Source: Paenibacillus taihuensis (GTDB lineage Bacteria; Bacillota; Bacilli; Paenibacillales; Paenibacillaceae). From it: a stretch of DNA of 64,000 nt. This document shows, piece after piece, positions 1 through 8,833 of the stretch. The translations under genes were made by a program, and so were the position numbers. The DNA is taken from the NCBI RefSeq assembly GCF_003386535.1, contig NZ_QTTN01000022.1:1-64000 (forward strand), in the 5' to 3' direction. The stretch's first letter is position 1, and every line of letters begins with the position of its first letter. The notes beneath the pieces are model-generated. The model saw only the letters and a program-made list of their open reading frames with translations, was not told the DNA's origin and did no database searches.

Positions 1-90
1 ACGTAAACTTAGGAACCGCCGTATACCGAACGGTACGTACGGTGGTGTGGGAGGTCGGCTACTCAACTAATGGGTAGCCTCCTACCCGAT
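1..90 (+). mobile_element. Group II intron, 3' end only (domains V and VI)
   Basis: Bases 15-46 fold into a hairpin with the marks of group II intron domain V. The nine-pair lower stem contains a CGC triad (17-19) with a G18-U43 wobble; above it are a two-base bulge (C36, G37), a four-pair upper stem and a GAAC loop. Bases 57-62 pair with 74-79 and 52-54 with 81-83, which fits domain VI. The 3' boundary is probably near base 90. The rest of the intron and any reverse transcriptase lie outside the window. Its end is about 10 bp from the mtnD stop codon on the other strand. The subclass (IIC-like?) cannot be settled from this fragment. Confidence 0.78.
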
Positions 91-100
91 TTGTTCAATC

Positions 101-640
101 TTATTTAGTGAAGCTTGGATCTTCGATATTCGTTGCAATCCAGCCGTCTTTCTCAATGAAGAGACGAACTGCGATAATCTCACGGTTATCCATCAATGTG
201 AAGAAGTGCGCTCTGTTCTCAGGAACGGAGATAACATCGCCAGCTTCGAGTTCAACGTCGAAATAGCCTGTTTCTTCATCGCCTTTGATAATGAAGATGC
301 CACGGCCAGATACGATGCCGCGAATTTCATCTTCTGTATGCGTGTGGATTTGCTCGAACTTCTTCAAGAGCTCCTCAATGTTAGGCGTCGCATCCGAGAG
401 AGAGATGACGTCCCAGATTTGATAGCCGCGGCGCGCTGCGAGATCACGGATCTCACTATCGAACGTCGACAGGATAGTTTGCTTCTCTTCGTCGGAAAGA
501 ACGAATTTGTTATGCAGTTCAGCAGGAAGCTTGCTTGCATCCCAATGTTCATAAAGCACTTCTTGATTGTCTAGAAACGCGCGAACGTTCTCTTCGCCGG
601 AGATGCGTTCGTTCGTGCTGCGAATACGAATTTCAGCCAT
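101..640 (-). CDS. mtnD: Acireductone dioxygenase
   Basis: This 179-residue cupin oxidises acireductone in the methionine salvage pathway, making the 2-keto precursor of methionine (Fe form) or an off-pathway product (Ni form). The metal site is visible as the H-x-H-x4-E pattern in HTHTEDEIRG (about residues 97-106), with a further His in NRAHFF near residue 145. Length is normal for the family. The ATG follows AGAGGG on the minus strand. It is divergent from metH, so two methionine-forming genes share the 170-bp gap. No other mtn gene is present, so it is separated from the rest of the salvage pathway within this view. Confidence 0.93.
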   Translation of the reverse strand: MAEIRIRSTNERISGEENVRAFLDNQEVLYEHWDASKLPAELHNKFVLSDEEKQTILSTFDSEIRDLAARRGYQIWDVISLSDATPNIEELLKKFEQIHTHTEDEIRGIVSGRGIFIIKGDEETGYFDVELEAGDVISVPENRAHFFTLMDNREIIAVRLFIEKDGWIATNIEDPSFTK

Positions 641-810
641 CGTTCAATCCCTCTTTTCACTAAATCATGAATACCAATAGGAATAATTATAGAACAATTT
701 GGTTGCCATGTCGACAGCACTCCCTTGTCCCTTCAAAAGGTTCTTTGCACTTGCGGTGAATTCTGGTAGAGTATAGGGAAATGATTTTTTTCGCGGAAAG
801 GAAGGCATCC

Positions 811-3800
811 ATGACGAAACCGACGATGAAAGAAATGCTCGAAAGACGCATTCTTATACTAGATGGTGCAATGGGAACGATGATTCAGCAGGCTGACCTC
901 GGGCCGGAAGATTTTGGCGGCGAGGAGCTCGACGGCTGTAACGAAATGCTCGTTCTGACGCGTCCTGATGTCATTCAAGGCATTCATGAAGCTTACTTGG
1001 AAGCCGGCGCAGATATCCTCGAGACGAACACGTTCGGCGCGACGGCCGTCGTACTGGCGGAATATGATATTCCGGAGAAAGCACGGGAAATCAACCTTGC
1101 GGCAGCGAAGCTGGCACGCGCGGCTGCAGATAAATTCTCGACGGCGGACAAGCCCCGTTATGTCGCTGGCGCGCTTGGCCCAACGACAAAGACGTTGTCC
1201 GTAACAGGCGGAGTCACGTTCGATCAGCTCGTAGAGGACTATTTTGAGCAAACTGTTGCCTTGATCGAAGGCGGCGTCGATGCGCTTCTTCTGGAAACTT
1301 CACAAGATACGCTGAACGTAAAAGCAGGTACCATCGGTATCCATAAAGCATACGAAGCGACCGGCGTAACGCTGCCGTTGATGATCTCCGGTACGATCGA
1401 ACCGATGGGAACGACGCTTGCAGGTCAGAACATCGAGTCCTTCTATATTTCACTCGAGCATATGAATCCGATCTCCATTGGACTTAACTGTGCGACAGGT
1501 CCGGAGTTCATGCGTGATCATATTCGTACGCTGTCTGGAATTGCTCGCTCGGCGATCAGCTGTTACCCGAATGCAGGCTTGCCGGACGAGAACGGCAATT
1601 ACCATGAATCGCCGCAATCGCTGGCGAAGAAGGTGGCTGATTTTGCCGAGCAAGGCTGGCTGAACATTGCCGGCGGCTGCTGCGGTACGACGCCTGCACA
1701 TATTCGTGCGCTCGCTGAGACACTCGCAAACTATGCGCCGCGTACGAAGATGGGCGATCATCCGCCGGCAGTTTCCGGTATCGAGACGGTTTACATCGAA
1801 GAAGATAACCGTCCGATTATGATCGGCGAGCGTACGAACATCTCCGGTTCGCGGAAATTCAAGCGTCTCATTAAAGAAGAGAAATTCGATGAAGCATCGG
1901 AGATCGCCCGTGCGCAAGTGAAGGGCGGCGCGCATGTCATCGATATTAACTTGCAGGATACCGATATCGACGAGTCGTATGCCGTGCACAAGTTCCTGCC
2001 TGAAGTCGTAAAGAAGATCAAAGTGCCGCTCATGCTCGACTCGACATACGATCATATCATCGAGTTGGGGCTCAAATATTCGCAAGGCAAAGCAATCATT
2101 AACTCCATTAACCTTGAAGACGGCGAGACGAAGTTTGAGAAAATTTTGCCGCTTATTCATCGTTACGGTGCGGCTGTCGTCTGTATCCTCATCGACGAGC
2201 GCGGACAAGCCGTGTCGCGTGAAGCGAAGATGGAAGTGGCGACTCGCTCGTATGAGCTGCTCACCGAGAAGTATGGGATGAACCCGGAAGATATTATTTT
2301 CGACCCGAACATGTTCCCAGTCGGCTCTGGTGATCCGCAGTACATCGGTTCTGCGGTAGAGACGATCGAAGGCATTAAGATGATCAAAGCGAAGTACCCG
2401 AGAGCGAAGACGATTCTTGGTCTCAGTAACATCTCCTTCGGCTTGCCGGATGCTGGCCGTGAAGTGCTGAACTCGGTGTATCTCTACCATACGACCAAAG
2501 CGGGTCTTGATTACGCGATCGTAAATACAGAGAAGCTGGAGCGTTACGCGTCCATTCCAGAAGATGAGCGCAAGCTGGCGGAAGATCTCATCTACAATAC
2601 GAACGATGAGACATTGGCGGCATTCGTCGCGGCATTCCGCGAGAAGAAGGTCGAGAAGAAAGAGAAAGTCTCGAATCTGACGCTTGAAGAGCGGCTTGCT
2701 TCTTATATCGTAGAGGGTACGAAGGAAGGCCTGTACGTCGATCTCGACGAAGCGCTGACCAAGTACGCGCCGCTCGATATTATTAACGGACCGCTGATGA
2801 AAGGAATGGAAGAGGTCGGCCGCCTGTTCAATAACAACGAGCTGATCGTTGCGGAAGTTCTCCAGAGTGCCGAGGTCATGAAGGCATCGGTTACGCATCT
2901 GGAGCCGCACATGGAGAAAGCGGAGTCCGCGGTCAAAGGAAAAATCATGCTCGCGACAGTTAAGGGCGACGTGCATGACATCGGCAAAAACCTGGTCGAG
3001 ATCATCCTTTCCAACAATGGCTACAAGATCATTAACCTCGGCATAAAAGTACCGCCTGAACAGCTGATTGAAGCATATCGAAAAGAGCCTGTTGATGCGA
3101 TTGGCTTGTCCGGTCTCCTTGTTAAATCTGCACAACAGATGGTGCTGACTGCACAGGATTTGCGTAATGCCGGCATCAGTGCACCGATTCTCGTCGGCGG
3201 CGCGGCGCTAACGCGTAAATTCACGAAGAACCGGATCGGCCCTGAGTATGACGGCCTCGTGTTGTATGCGAAGGATGCGATGGACGGTCTTGATATCGCG
3301 AACAAGCTGATGAATCCAGACTCTCGCCGCGACTATGAGGAAGAGATGGCCGCGTTCAAAGCTTCCGGAGGCGCCTACGAGGAAGAGAAGAAGCCGCTGC
3401 CTGAGCTGACTCGCGCGGTGAAATCGTCCATTAACCAAGATGCGCCGGTATATATACCGCCGGATACGGACCGTCACGTACTTCGGAACGTGCCGATTCC
3501 GCACATCGTTCCATATGTGAACATGCAGATGCTGCTCGGCCACCATCTTGGCTTGAAGGGCAATGTCGATCAACTGCTTGCGGAAGGCAATGAGAAAGCG
3601 GTCAACCTGAAGGAAACGGTTGACGGTCTGCTAGCGGATGCTGCGCGAGGATTGCTGCAAGCGCACGGCATGTACCGCTTCTTCCCGGCGCAATCGTCGG
3701 GAAATGATATCATTATCTATGATCCGAAGAAGCCAGGCGTAGAGATCAAGCGCTTCTCCTTCCCGAGACAGCAGGTTGAACCATACCTCTGTCTGGCGGA

Positions 3801-4248
3801 TTACTTGAAGTCGGTTGAGAGCGGCGTTATGGATTACGTTGGCTTCCTTGTCGTTACGGCTGGTGCAGGCGTACGCGAGAAAGCGACTGAGCTCAAAGAC
3901 AACGGCGATTACTTGCGTTCACATGCGCTGCAATCGGTCGCGCTCGAAGTAGCAGAAGCGATGGCAGAGCGTGTCCACCACCTGATGCGCGATACGTGGG
4001 GCTTCCCGGATTCGCCGGAAATGACGATGAAGCAGCGTCACGGCGCGCGTTACCAAGGCATTCGCGTTTCCTTCGGCTATCCGGCTTGTCCGAATCTCGA
4101 AGATCAGCAGCCGCTGTTCGAGCTTATGCAGCCGGAAGATATCGGCGTACAGCTGACTGAAGGATTCATGATGGAGCCTGAAGCTTCGGTATCGGCGATG
4201 GTGTTCGCGCACCCGCAAGCGCAGTATTTCAACGTTGATAAAGCATAG
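811..4248 (+). CDS. metH: Cobalamin-dependent methionine synthase
   Basis: This 1145-residue cytosolic enzyme transfers a methyl group from methyltetrahydrofolate to homocysteine through cobalamin. The order is homocysteine-binding barrel (zinc Cys pair in GGCCGTTP near residue 288), pterin-binding barrel (IGERTNISGSRKF near 345), four-helix cap, B12-binding domain with the DxHxxG motif as DVHDIG near 719, and a C-terminal S-adenosylmethionine reactivation domain. I take the ATG at 811 rather than the in-frame ATG at 781, because AAAGGAAGG lies just before it and the homology starts there. It is monocistronic, ending in a hairpin. No SAM riboswitch was recognised upstream. Confidence 0.97.
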   Translation: MTKPTMKEMLERRILILDGAMGTMIQQADLGPEDFGGEELDGCNEMLVLTRPDVIQGIHEAYLEAGADILETNTFGATAVVLAEYDIPEKAREINLAAAKLARAAADKFSTADKPRYVAGALGPTTKTLSVTGGVTFDQLVEDYFEQTVALIEGGVDALLLETSQDTLNVKAGTIGIHKAYEATGVTLPLMISGTIEPMGTTLAGQNIESFYISLEHMNPISIGLNCATGPEFMRDHIRTLSGIARSAISCYPNAGLPDENGNYHESPQSLAKKVADFAEQGWLNIAGGCCGTTPAHIRALAETLANYAPRTKMGDHPPAVSGIETVYIEEDNRPIMIGERTNISGSRKFKRLIKEEKFDEASEIARAQVKGGAHVIDINLQDTDIDESYAVHKFLPEVVKKIKVPLMLDSTYDHIIELGLKYSQGKAIINSINLEDGETKFEKILPLIHRYGAAVVCILIDERGQAVSREAKMEVATRSYELLTEKYGMNPEDIIFDPNMFPVGSGDPQYIGSAVETIEGIKMIKAKYPRAKTILGLSNISFGLPDAGREVLNSVYLYHTTKAGLDYAIVNTEKLERYASIPEDERKLAEDLIYNTNDETLAAFVAAFREKKVEKKEKVSNLTLEERLASYIVEGTKEGLYVDLDEALTKYAPLDIINGPLMKGMEEVGRLFNNNELIVAEVLQSAEVMKASVTHLEPHMEKAESAVKGKIMLATVKGDVHDIGKNLVEIILSNNGYKIINLGIKVPPEQLIEAYRKEPVDAIGLSGLLVKSAQQMVLTAQDLRNAGISAPILVGGAALTRKFTKNRIGPEYDGLVLYAKDAMDGLDIANKLMNPDSRRDYEEEMAAFKASGGAYEEEKKPLPELTRAVKSSINQDAPVYIPPDTDRHVLRNVPIPHIVPYVNMQMLLGHHLGLKGNVDQLLAEGNEKAVNLKETVDGLLADAARGLLQAHGMYRFFPAQSSGNDIIIYDPKKPGVEIKRFSFPRQQVEPYLCLADYLKSVESGVMDYVGFLVVTAGAGVREKATELKDNGDYLRSHALQSVALEVAEAMAERVHHLMRDTWGFPDSPEMTMKQRHGARYQGIRVSFGYPACPNLEDQQPLFELMQPEDIGVQLTEGFMMEPEASVSAMVFAHPQAQYFNVDKA

Positions 4249-4262
4249 CTAAATAGACTTCC

Positions 4263-4313
4263 ATACCCTCCGAAAACAACGGTTTAAACCGAGTTTCCGG
4301 AGGGTATTGTTAT
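4263..4313 (+). terminator. Terminator after metH
   Basis: A perfect 10-bp stem (4263-4272 with 4298-4307) encloses a small GGTTTAAACC palindrome. It is followed by the weak U-rich run TTGTTAT. The short run makes termination less certain. Confidence 0.55.
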
Positions 4314-4338
4314 AGGTGATGATTGGAGGGAACAAGAA

Positions 4339-5259
4339 GTGAAGCTTACGTTTCTTGGAACGAGCGCAGGCCGTCCAACGAAGACGCGTAATGTGACGTC
4401 GCTGGCATTGTCACTGCCTGAGCCGTTTTGCGGCTTCTGGCTGTTTGATACAGGGGAAGGGACACAGCATCGCCTGCTCGCAAGCGGGCTGAAGCTGAAC
4501 AAGCTGGAGCGAATATTCATCACGCATATGCACGGCGATCACTTGTACGGCTTGCCGGGACTGCTCAGCAGCCGTTCTTACTTCGAAGGAGCGGGACCGC
4601 TGCAGATATATGGGCCAGTAGGGCTGAAAGCCTATCTTGATGTTATTTTCCACACTAGCGGTGTGCATTTGGGTTATGAGCTTGAAGTTATTGAAATTCA
4701 AGAAGGCGTCGTGGTTGAGGACAGCCGATTCACGATAGAAGCTGCTCCGCTGGAGCATCGCATGCCTTGCTTCGGTTATCGAATTACAGAGAAGTCGCAG
4801 CAAGGACAGCTTAACCTTACGCGGCTTGCTGAGCTTGGAGTCAAGCCGGGGCCACAGTACGGCAAATTGAAGCGTGGAGAAGACATTATGCTCGAGGATG
4901 GAACGCACATTTGCTCTGCTGAAGTAGTAGGACCTCCGATTGCTGGTCGGGTGATCACCATTCTCGGCGATACGAAGCCATGCGAGAATGCCGTTGTACT
5001 GGCACGCGATGCGGATCTGGTCGTTCATGAGGCGACATTCGCCGGCGGCATGGAGGAGAAAGCGGAGGCATACGGTCACTCGACGATGACCCAAGCGGCA
5101 GAGATGGCGCGCAAAGCTGGCGCGAAGCGGCTTATCGTAACCCATTTCAGCTCGCGCTACGACGACGAAGCCGTCGCGGATATGATTGAAGATGCGAAGC
5201 AGCTGTTCCCGAACATTGAGCCGGCGTTGGATTTTGCAGAGTTTGTCGTGAAACGGTAA
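4339..5259 (+). CDS. rnz: Ribonuclease Z (tRNA 3' endonuclease)
   Basis: This 306-residue metallo-beta-lactamase-fold endonuclease trims the 3' ends of tRNA precursors that lack an encoded CCA. The zinc-binding motif HxHxDH is seen as THMHGDHLYGLPG around residues 62-74, and the family start MKLTFLGTSAGRPT is intact. Later metal ligands occur in LEHRMPCFGYR, LGDTKPC and VTHFSSRY. Length matches rnz of Bacillus. It starts with GTG eight bases after GGAGGG. It stands alone after metH; nothing visible suggests special regulation. Confidence 0.95.
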   Translation: MKLTFLGTSAGRPTKTRNVTSLALSLPEPFCGFWLFDTGEGTQHRLLASGLKLNKLERIFITHMHGDHLYGLPGLLSSRSYFEGAGPLQIYGPVGLKAYLDVIFHTSGVHLGYELEVIEIQEGVVVEDSRFTIEAAPLEHRMPCFGYRITEKSQQGQLNLTRLAELGVKPGPQYGKLKRGEDIMLEDGTHICSAEVVGPPIAGRVITILGDTKPCENAVVLARDADLVVHEATFAGGMEEKAEAYGHSTMTQAAEMARKAGAKRLIVTHFSSRYDDEAVADMIEDAKQLFPNIEPALDFAEFVVKR

Positions 5260-5390
5260 TGCACGCAGCAGATGCTCAAAACCATTTTGCTTACAAAATC
5301 ATCATGATTCCCAAATCATCTCTTTACAGTCCGCTGTTACGCTAATTGCGGAAAGCACTATAGCGCAGACTTGCGAAGGGATGATGGTGA

Positions 5391-6368
5391 ATGGATACTG
5401 GAAGTCATCTGCTGTTTGGCACCACGTTAGCTGGACTCTCTTTACTGGATCCGACGGTTAGCGCACATCCTGATCTGCTTTATGCGGTATTGGCCGCGAC
5501 GCTGCTTGGCAGCCACGCTCCAGATTTTGATGCGGTTATGCGACTGAAGGGCGGGTCAGCGTACATTCGCAACCATCGCGGATTGACGCACACACTGCCT
5601 GCACCACTGGTTTGGGCGCCGGTTATCGGTTTGCCGATTGCTTGGTTGTTTGGGGTGATGGAGTGGAGCTGGATCGTAATGCTCTGGGCTTTCATCGCGG
5701 TCTGCTTCCATATTACGCTCGATCTGTTCAATGCCTACGGGGTGCAATGCATGCGGCCGTTCACTAAGCGCTGGCTCCATCTCGATGTGCTGCCCTTGTT
5801 CGATCCGTATATGTTCGGGGCCCATTCGGCAGCCGTTCTGCTCTGGATTACGGGGGCTGTGCCTGACCCAGCAAGAATGTTCCTCGTCATCTACGCTCTG
5901 ACGCTGATCTACATGCAATGGCGGCTTCTCATCTCCCGCTCGGTCATCCGAAGCTTGTGCACCACATACGGCGCGGAGCAGGAACAAATTACGTTAACGC
6001 CATCCTTGTTCGGTACGACGTGGCAGTTCGTCATCGATAATGGCGATTCTTTTATAAAAGGCAATATGAACCGCACCGTCATCCATGAAGAGGAGCGGCT
6101 GTACAAGAGAAATCCGGAACGTCTTGCGGCTGCAGCGGAAGCGACGATTGAAGTAGACGGCGTGCAGGCATTTCACAATCTTGCAGCTTGTATCCACGTG
6201 AATGTTGAGGAGGATCCGGAAGGCTACCTCGTTACTTGGAGCGATGTCCGGTTCTGGCACAAGAAGCATTTTCCGTTTACGGCTGCAGTTAGGCTGGATC
6301 GGAATCTTAACGTCATTAATGAACGGGTTGGGTGGAACAAAAAAATGTGGGAGCCGCCGTTCGTTTAA
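5391..6368 (+). CDS. YfhP-like membrane-bound metal-dependent hydrolase (YdjM/DUF457 family)
   Basis: A 325-residue integral membrane protein of the YdjM/YfhP family. It begins with the family signature MDTGSHLLFG (His at residue 6), then HAPDFDAV near residue 43 and NHRGLTHTLPAP near 60. These His and Asp residues suggest a metal site at the membrane face. Several hydrophobic segments occupy residues 70-190, and the last 130 residues are soluble. B. subtilis YfhP belongs to this family, but its biochemical activity is not established and none is claimed here. The gene stands alone between rnz and a strong terminator. Confidence 0.8.
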   Translation: MDTGSHLLFGTTLAGLSLLDPTVSAHPDLLYAVLAATLLGSHAPDFDAVMRLKGGSAYIRNHRGLTHTLPAPLVWAPVIGLPIAWLFGVMEWSWIVMLWAFIAVCFHITLDLFNAYGVQCMRPFTKRWLHLDVLPLFDPYMFGAHSAAVLLWITGAVPDPARMFLVIYALTLIYMQWRLLISRSVIRSLCTTYGAEQEQITLTPSLFGTTWQFVIDNGDSFIKGNMNRTVIHEEERLYKRNPERLAAAAEATIEVDGVQAFHNLAACIHVNVEEDPEGYLVTWSDVRFWHKKHFPFTAAVRLDRNLNVINERVGWNKKMWEPPFV

Positions 6369-6384
6369 AAGTTAACCGTAAAGC

Positions 6385-6426
6385 CGTCTTTGTTTGTCCG
6401 GTTGGGCAGACGAAGACGGTTTTTTC
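6385..6426 (+). terminator. Terminator after the YfhP-like gene
   Basis: CCGTCTT (6385-6391) pairs with AAGACGG (6414-6420), with further inner pairing, followed by six T residues. Confidence 0.88.
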
Positions 6427-6491
6427 CGTTATATGCCGATAGAAAGCCGTTATATAGTCGAATGAATTGCTCCGTGGCAAAGGTTTCCTAA

Positions 6492-6520
6492 TTGCAGACC
6501 GAACATGCATTCTGTACAAT
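6492..6520 (+). promoter_or_regulatory. Promoter of mrfAB with a LexA-like box in its spacer
   Basis: TTGCAG (6492-6497) and TACAAT (6515-6520) are 17 bp apart, a good sigma-A promoter 55 bp before mrfA. The spacer holds CGAACATGCATTCT (6500-6513). It matches the Bacillus SOS box CGAACRNRYGTTYC at all but two positions. LexA binding is an inference. Confidence 0.6.
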
Positions 6521-6574
6521 GGAAGAATAGCAATCATAGAGCGGATTCGTTCTGATAGGGAGTGACCATTTCAT

Positions 6575-8833
6575 ATGCTGCGAAAGAAGAATCTTTCCGA
6601 GCTCGTACAACAATTAAGATCCAACGAAAATGTCATCAACTGGCACGAAGTTGAACCTATAGAAGCCAAAACAAATCCGATACCCGAAAGTGTAGATGCT
6701 AGGATCAAAGCAGCCCTGGCCAAGAGAGGGATCCTACAGTTATACAGCCACCAGCATACCGCCTTCGAAACGATCCGCAAGGGCGAAAATGTCGTAGCCG
6801 TAACACCTACAGCATCGGGGAAAACACTATGTTATAACCTGCCTGTGCTGCAGACAATAGCTGAGGATGATGCCAGCCGAGCTCTATATCTATTTCCTAC
6901 GAAGGCGCTCGCACAGGATCAGAAAAGCGATTTAAACGAAATTATCGAGGAAATGGGAATCGATATCAAGAGCTTTACATACGACGGCGATACTTCCCCA
7001 GCCATTCGGCAGATCGTCAAGAACGTTGGACATATCGTAATCACGAACCCGGACATGCTGCATTCCGCTATTTTGCCGCATCATACGAAATGGGTTAGCC
7101 TTTTTAGCAATCTTAAATATATCGTCATAGATGAACTGCATACGTACAGAGGAGTATTCGGCAGCCATGTCGCTAACGTCATCCGCAGATTACAACGAAT
7201 CTGCAAGTTTTACGGCAGCAATCCGCTGTTTATCTGCACTTCAGCGACGATCGCGAACCCAAGAGAGCTAGCAGAGCAGCTTACAGGGAAGCCAATGCGT
7301 CTTATCGATGACAACGGCGCGCCAAGGGGGAGAAAGCACTTCGTATTCTACAACCCGCCGATCGTCAATAAGCCATTGAACCTTCGGAAAAGCGCGACGG
7401 TTGAAGTCAATCAGCTAGCAAGAGAGTTTCTAGCCAATAAGGTACAGACGATTGTTTTTGCCCGCAGCAGGGTGAGAGTTGAACTTATTTTAAGTCATTT
7501 GCAGGAACTCGTGAAAAATGAACTAGGAACGAAATCCATCCGCGGTTATCGAGGTGGCTACTTGCCAAACCAGCGCCGAGAGATTGAGCGGGGCCTGCGG
7601 AACGGGGATATATTAGGCGTCGTAAGTACGAACGCGCTCGAATTAGGCGTAGATATCGGGCAGCTTCAGGTTTGCATTATGTCAGGATATCCGGGCAGCG
7701 TTGCGAGTACGTGGCAGCAAGCAGGCCGCGCCGGGCGGCGTCACGGCGAAGCGCTTGTCGTTATGGTCGCGAGCAATACGCCGATTGACCAGTACGTCGT
7801 CCAGAATCCCGAGTACTTCTTCGAACGGTCACCGGAATCAGCGCGTATTAACCCGGAGAATTTGTTAATCCTGGTCGACCATATGCGATGCGCAGCGTAC
7901 GAGCTTCCCTTTAAGAAAGGGGAGGAATTCGGACCGATGGAGATCGTGGATATCTTGGATATCTTGGAGTACCTCGTCGAAGAGCGGGTGCTTACTCAAG
8001 CTGGAGATACGTTCTACTGGGCGAATCAATCCTTCCCGGCTAACGATGTCAGCCTTCGATCTGCAGCGCAAGAAAACGTAGTTATTATCGACCAGTCGGA
8101 CGTTGCGAACGTGAAGATTATCGGCGAAATGGACCGATTCAGCGCGATGACCCTGTTGCATGATGAAGCTATCTATTTGCATGAAGGCGTACAGTTCCAA
8201 GTAGAGAAGCTGGACTGGGAACACAAGAAGGCTTACGTAAGAGAGGTCGATGTAGAGTACTACACTGACGCGAACTTAGCCGTGAAGCTGAAAGTGTTAT
8301 CAATCGACCGTACCGTGGCCAGAGGAACGACGTCCATCAATCAAGGCGACGCGGCTGTGAATGTAATGGCAACGATGTTCAAAAAAATCCGTTTGTCGAG
8401 CTTCGAGAACATTGGGTATGGGCCCATTAAGCTTCCGGAAGAAGAGCTGCATACGAGTGCGACTTGGATCGAGGTGAAGGAAGTGGACCCAACCATACAA
8501 ACCAAAACGCTTGAACAGCTCCTTATGGGGATATCCAATGTAATCAGACATATCGTACCCATTCATGTCATGTGCGATCGTAACGACATTCACGTCGTTT
8601 CCCAGATCCGGGCAGAGCATTCGCAGCTGCCGACGATCTTCATATACGATCATTACCCAGGCGGTATCGGGTTAGCAGAAGATGTCTTTAAGCGGTTCGA
8701 TGAAATTAAATCAGCAGCAATCAACTTAGTTCGCCGCTGCCCGTGCGAAGATGGCTGCCCTTCATGTATCGGAACCGAGATAGAAGGGATTGGCGCGAAG
8801 AAACAATCCATTCAGTTAATGGAGGCGTTATAA
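6575..8833 (+). CDS. mrfA: MrfA-type DNA-repair helicase (YprA family, DUF1998)
   Basis: A 752-residue superfamily 2 DNA helicase. The ATPase motifs are Walker A in TPTASGKT (about residues 76-84), DELH as motif II near 185, SAT in motif III and QQAGRAGRR as motif VI near 383. The C-terminal DUF1998 region ends with four cysteines in CPCEDGCPSC near residue 725, the metal-binding signature of this family. In B. subtilis MrfA works with the exonuclease MrfB in repair of mitomycin C lesions, independent of UvrABC. The length and the adjacent mrfB support orthology. The ATG at 6575 follows AGGGAGTG. Stop and mrfB start abut, so the two are co-translated. Confidence 0.92.
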   Translation: MLRKKNLSELVQQLRSNENVINWHEVEPIEAKTNPIPESVDARIKAALAKRGILQLYSHQHTAFETIRKGENVVAVTPTASGKTLCYNLPVLQTIAEDDASRALYLFPTKALAQDQKSDLNEIIEEMGIDIKSFTYDGDTSPAIRQIVKNVGHIVITNPDMLHSAILPHHTKWVSLFSNLKYIVIDELHTYRGVFGSHVANVIRRLQRICKFYGSNPLFICTSATIANPRELAEQLTGKPMRLIDDNGAPRGRKHFVFYNPPIVNKPLNLRKSATVEVNQLAREFLANKVQTIVFARSRVRVELILSHLQELVKNELGTKSIRGYRGGYLPNQRREIERGLRNGDILGVVSTNALELGVDIGQLQVCIMSGYPGSVASTWQQAGRAGRRHGEALVVMVASNTPIDQYVVQNPEYFFERSPESARINPENLLILVDHMRCAAYELPFKKGEEFGPMEIVDILDILEYLVEERVLTQAGDTFYWANQSFPANDVSLRSAAQENVVIIDQSDVANVKIIGEMDRFSAMTLLHDEAIYLHEGVQFQVEKLDWEHKKAYVREVDVEYYTDANLAVKLKVLSIDRTVARGTTSINQGDAAVNVMATMFKKIRLSSFENIGYGPIKLPEEELHTSATWIEVKEVDPTIQTKTLEQLLMGISNVIRHIVPIHVMCDRNDIHVVSQIRAEHSQLPTIFIYDHYPGGIGLAEDVFKRFDEIKSAAINLVRRCPCEDGCPSCIGTEIEGIGAKKQSIQLMEAL

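Noticed and set aside
641-810. Possible SAM or other riboswitch before metH
   Set aside because: The 170-bp gap has no SAM-box consensus, no terminator-antiterminator pair and is short. Only a weak promoter-like pair (TTGCAC, TAGAGT) was seen.
1450-3135. Long open frame on the minus strand inside metH (561 codons)
   Set aside because: It lies wholly antisense to metH with its strong domain matches, has no ribosome binding site and codes for a Arg/Leu/His-rich sequence typical of antisense frames. Similar long frames opposite pdhD, gltD and the oxidoreductase genes were rejected for the same reason.
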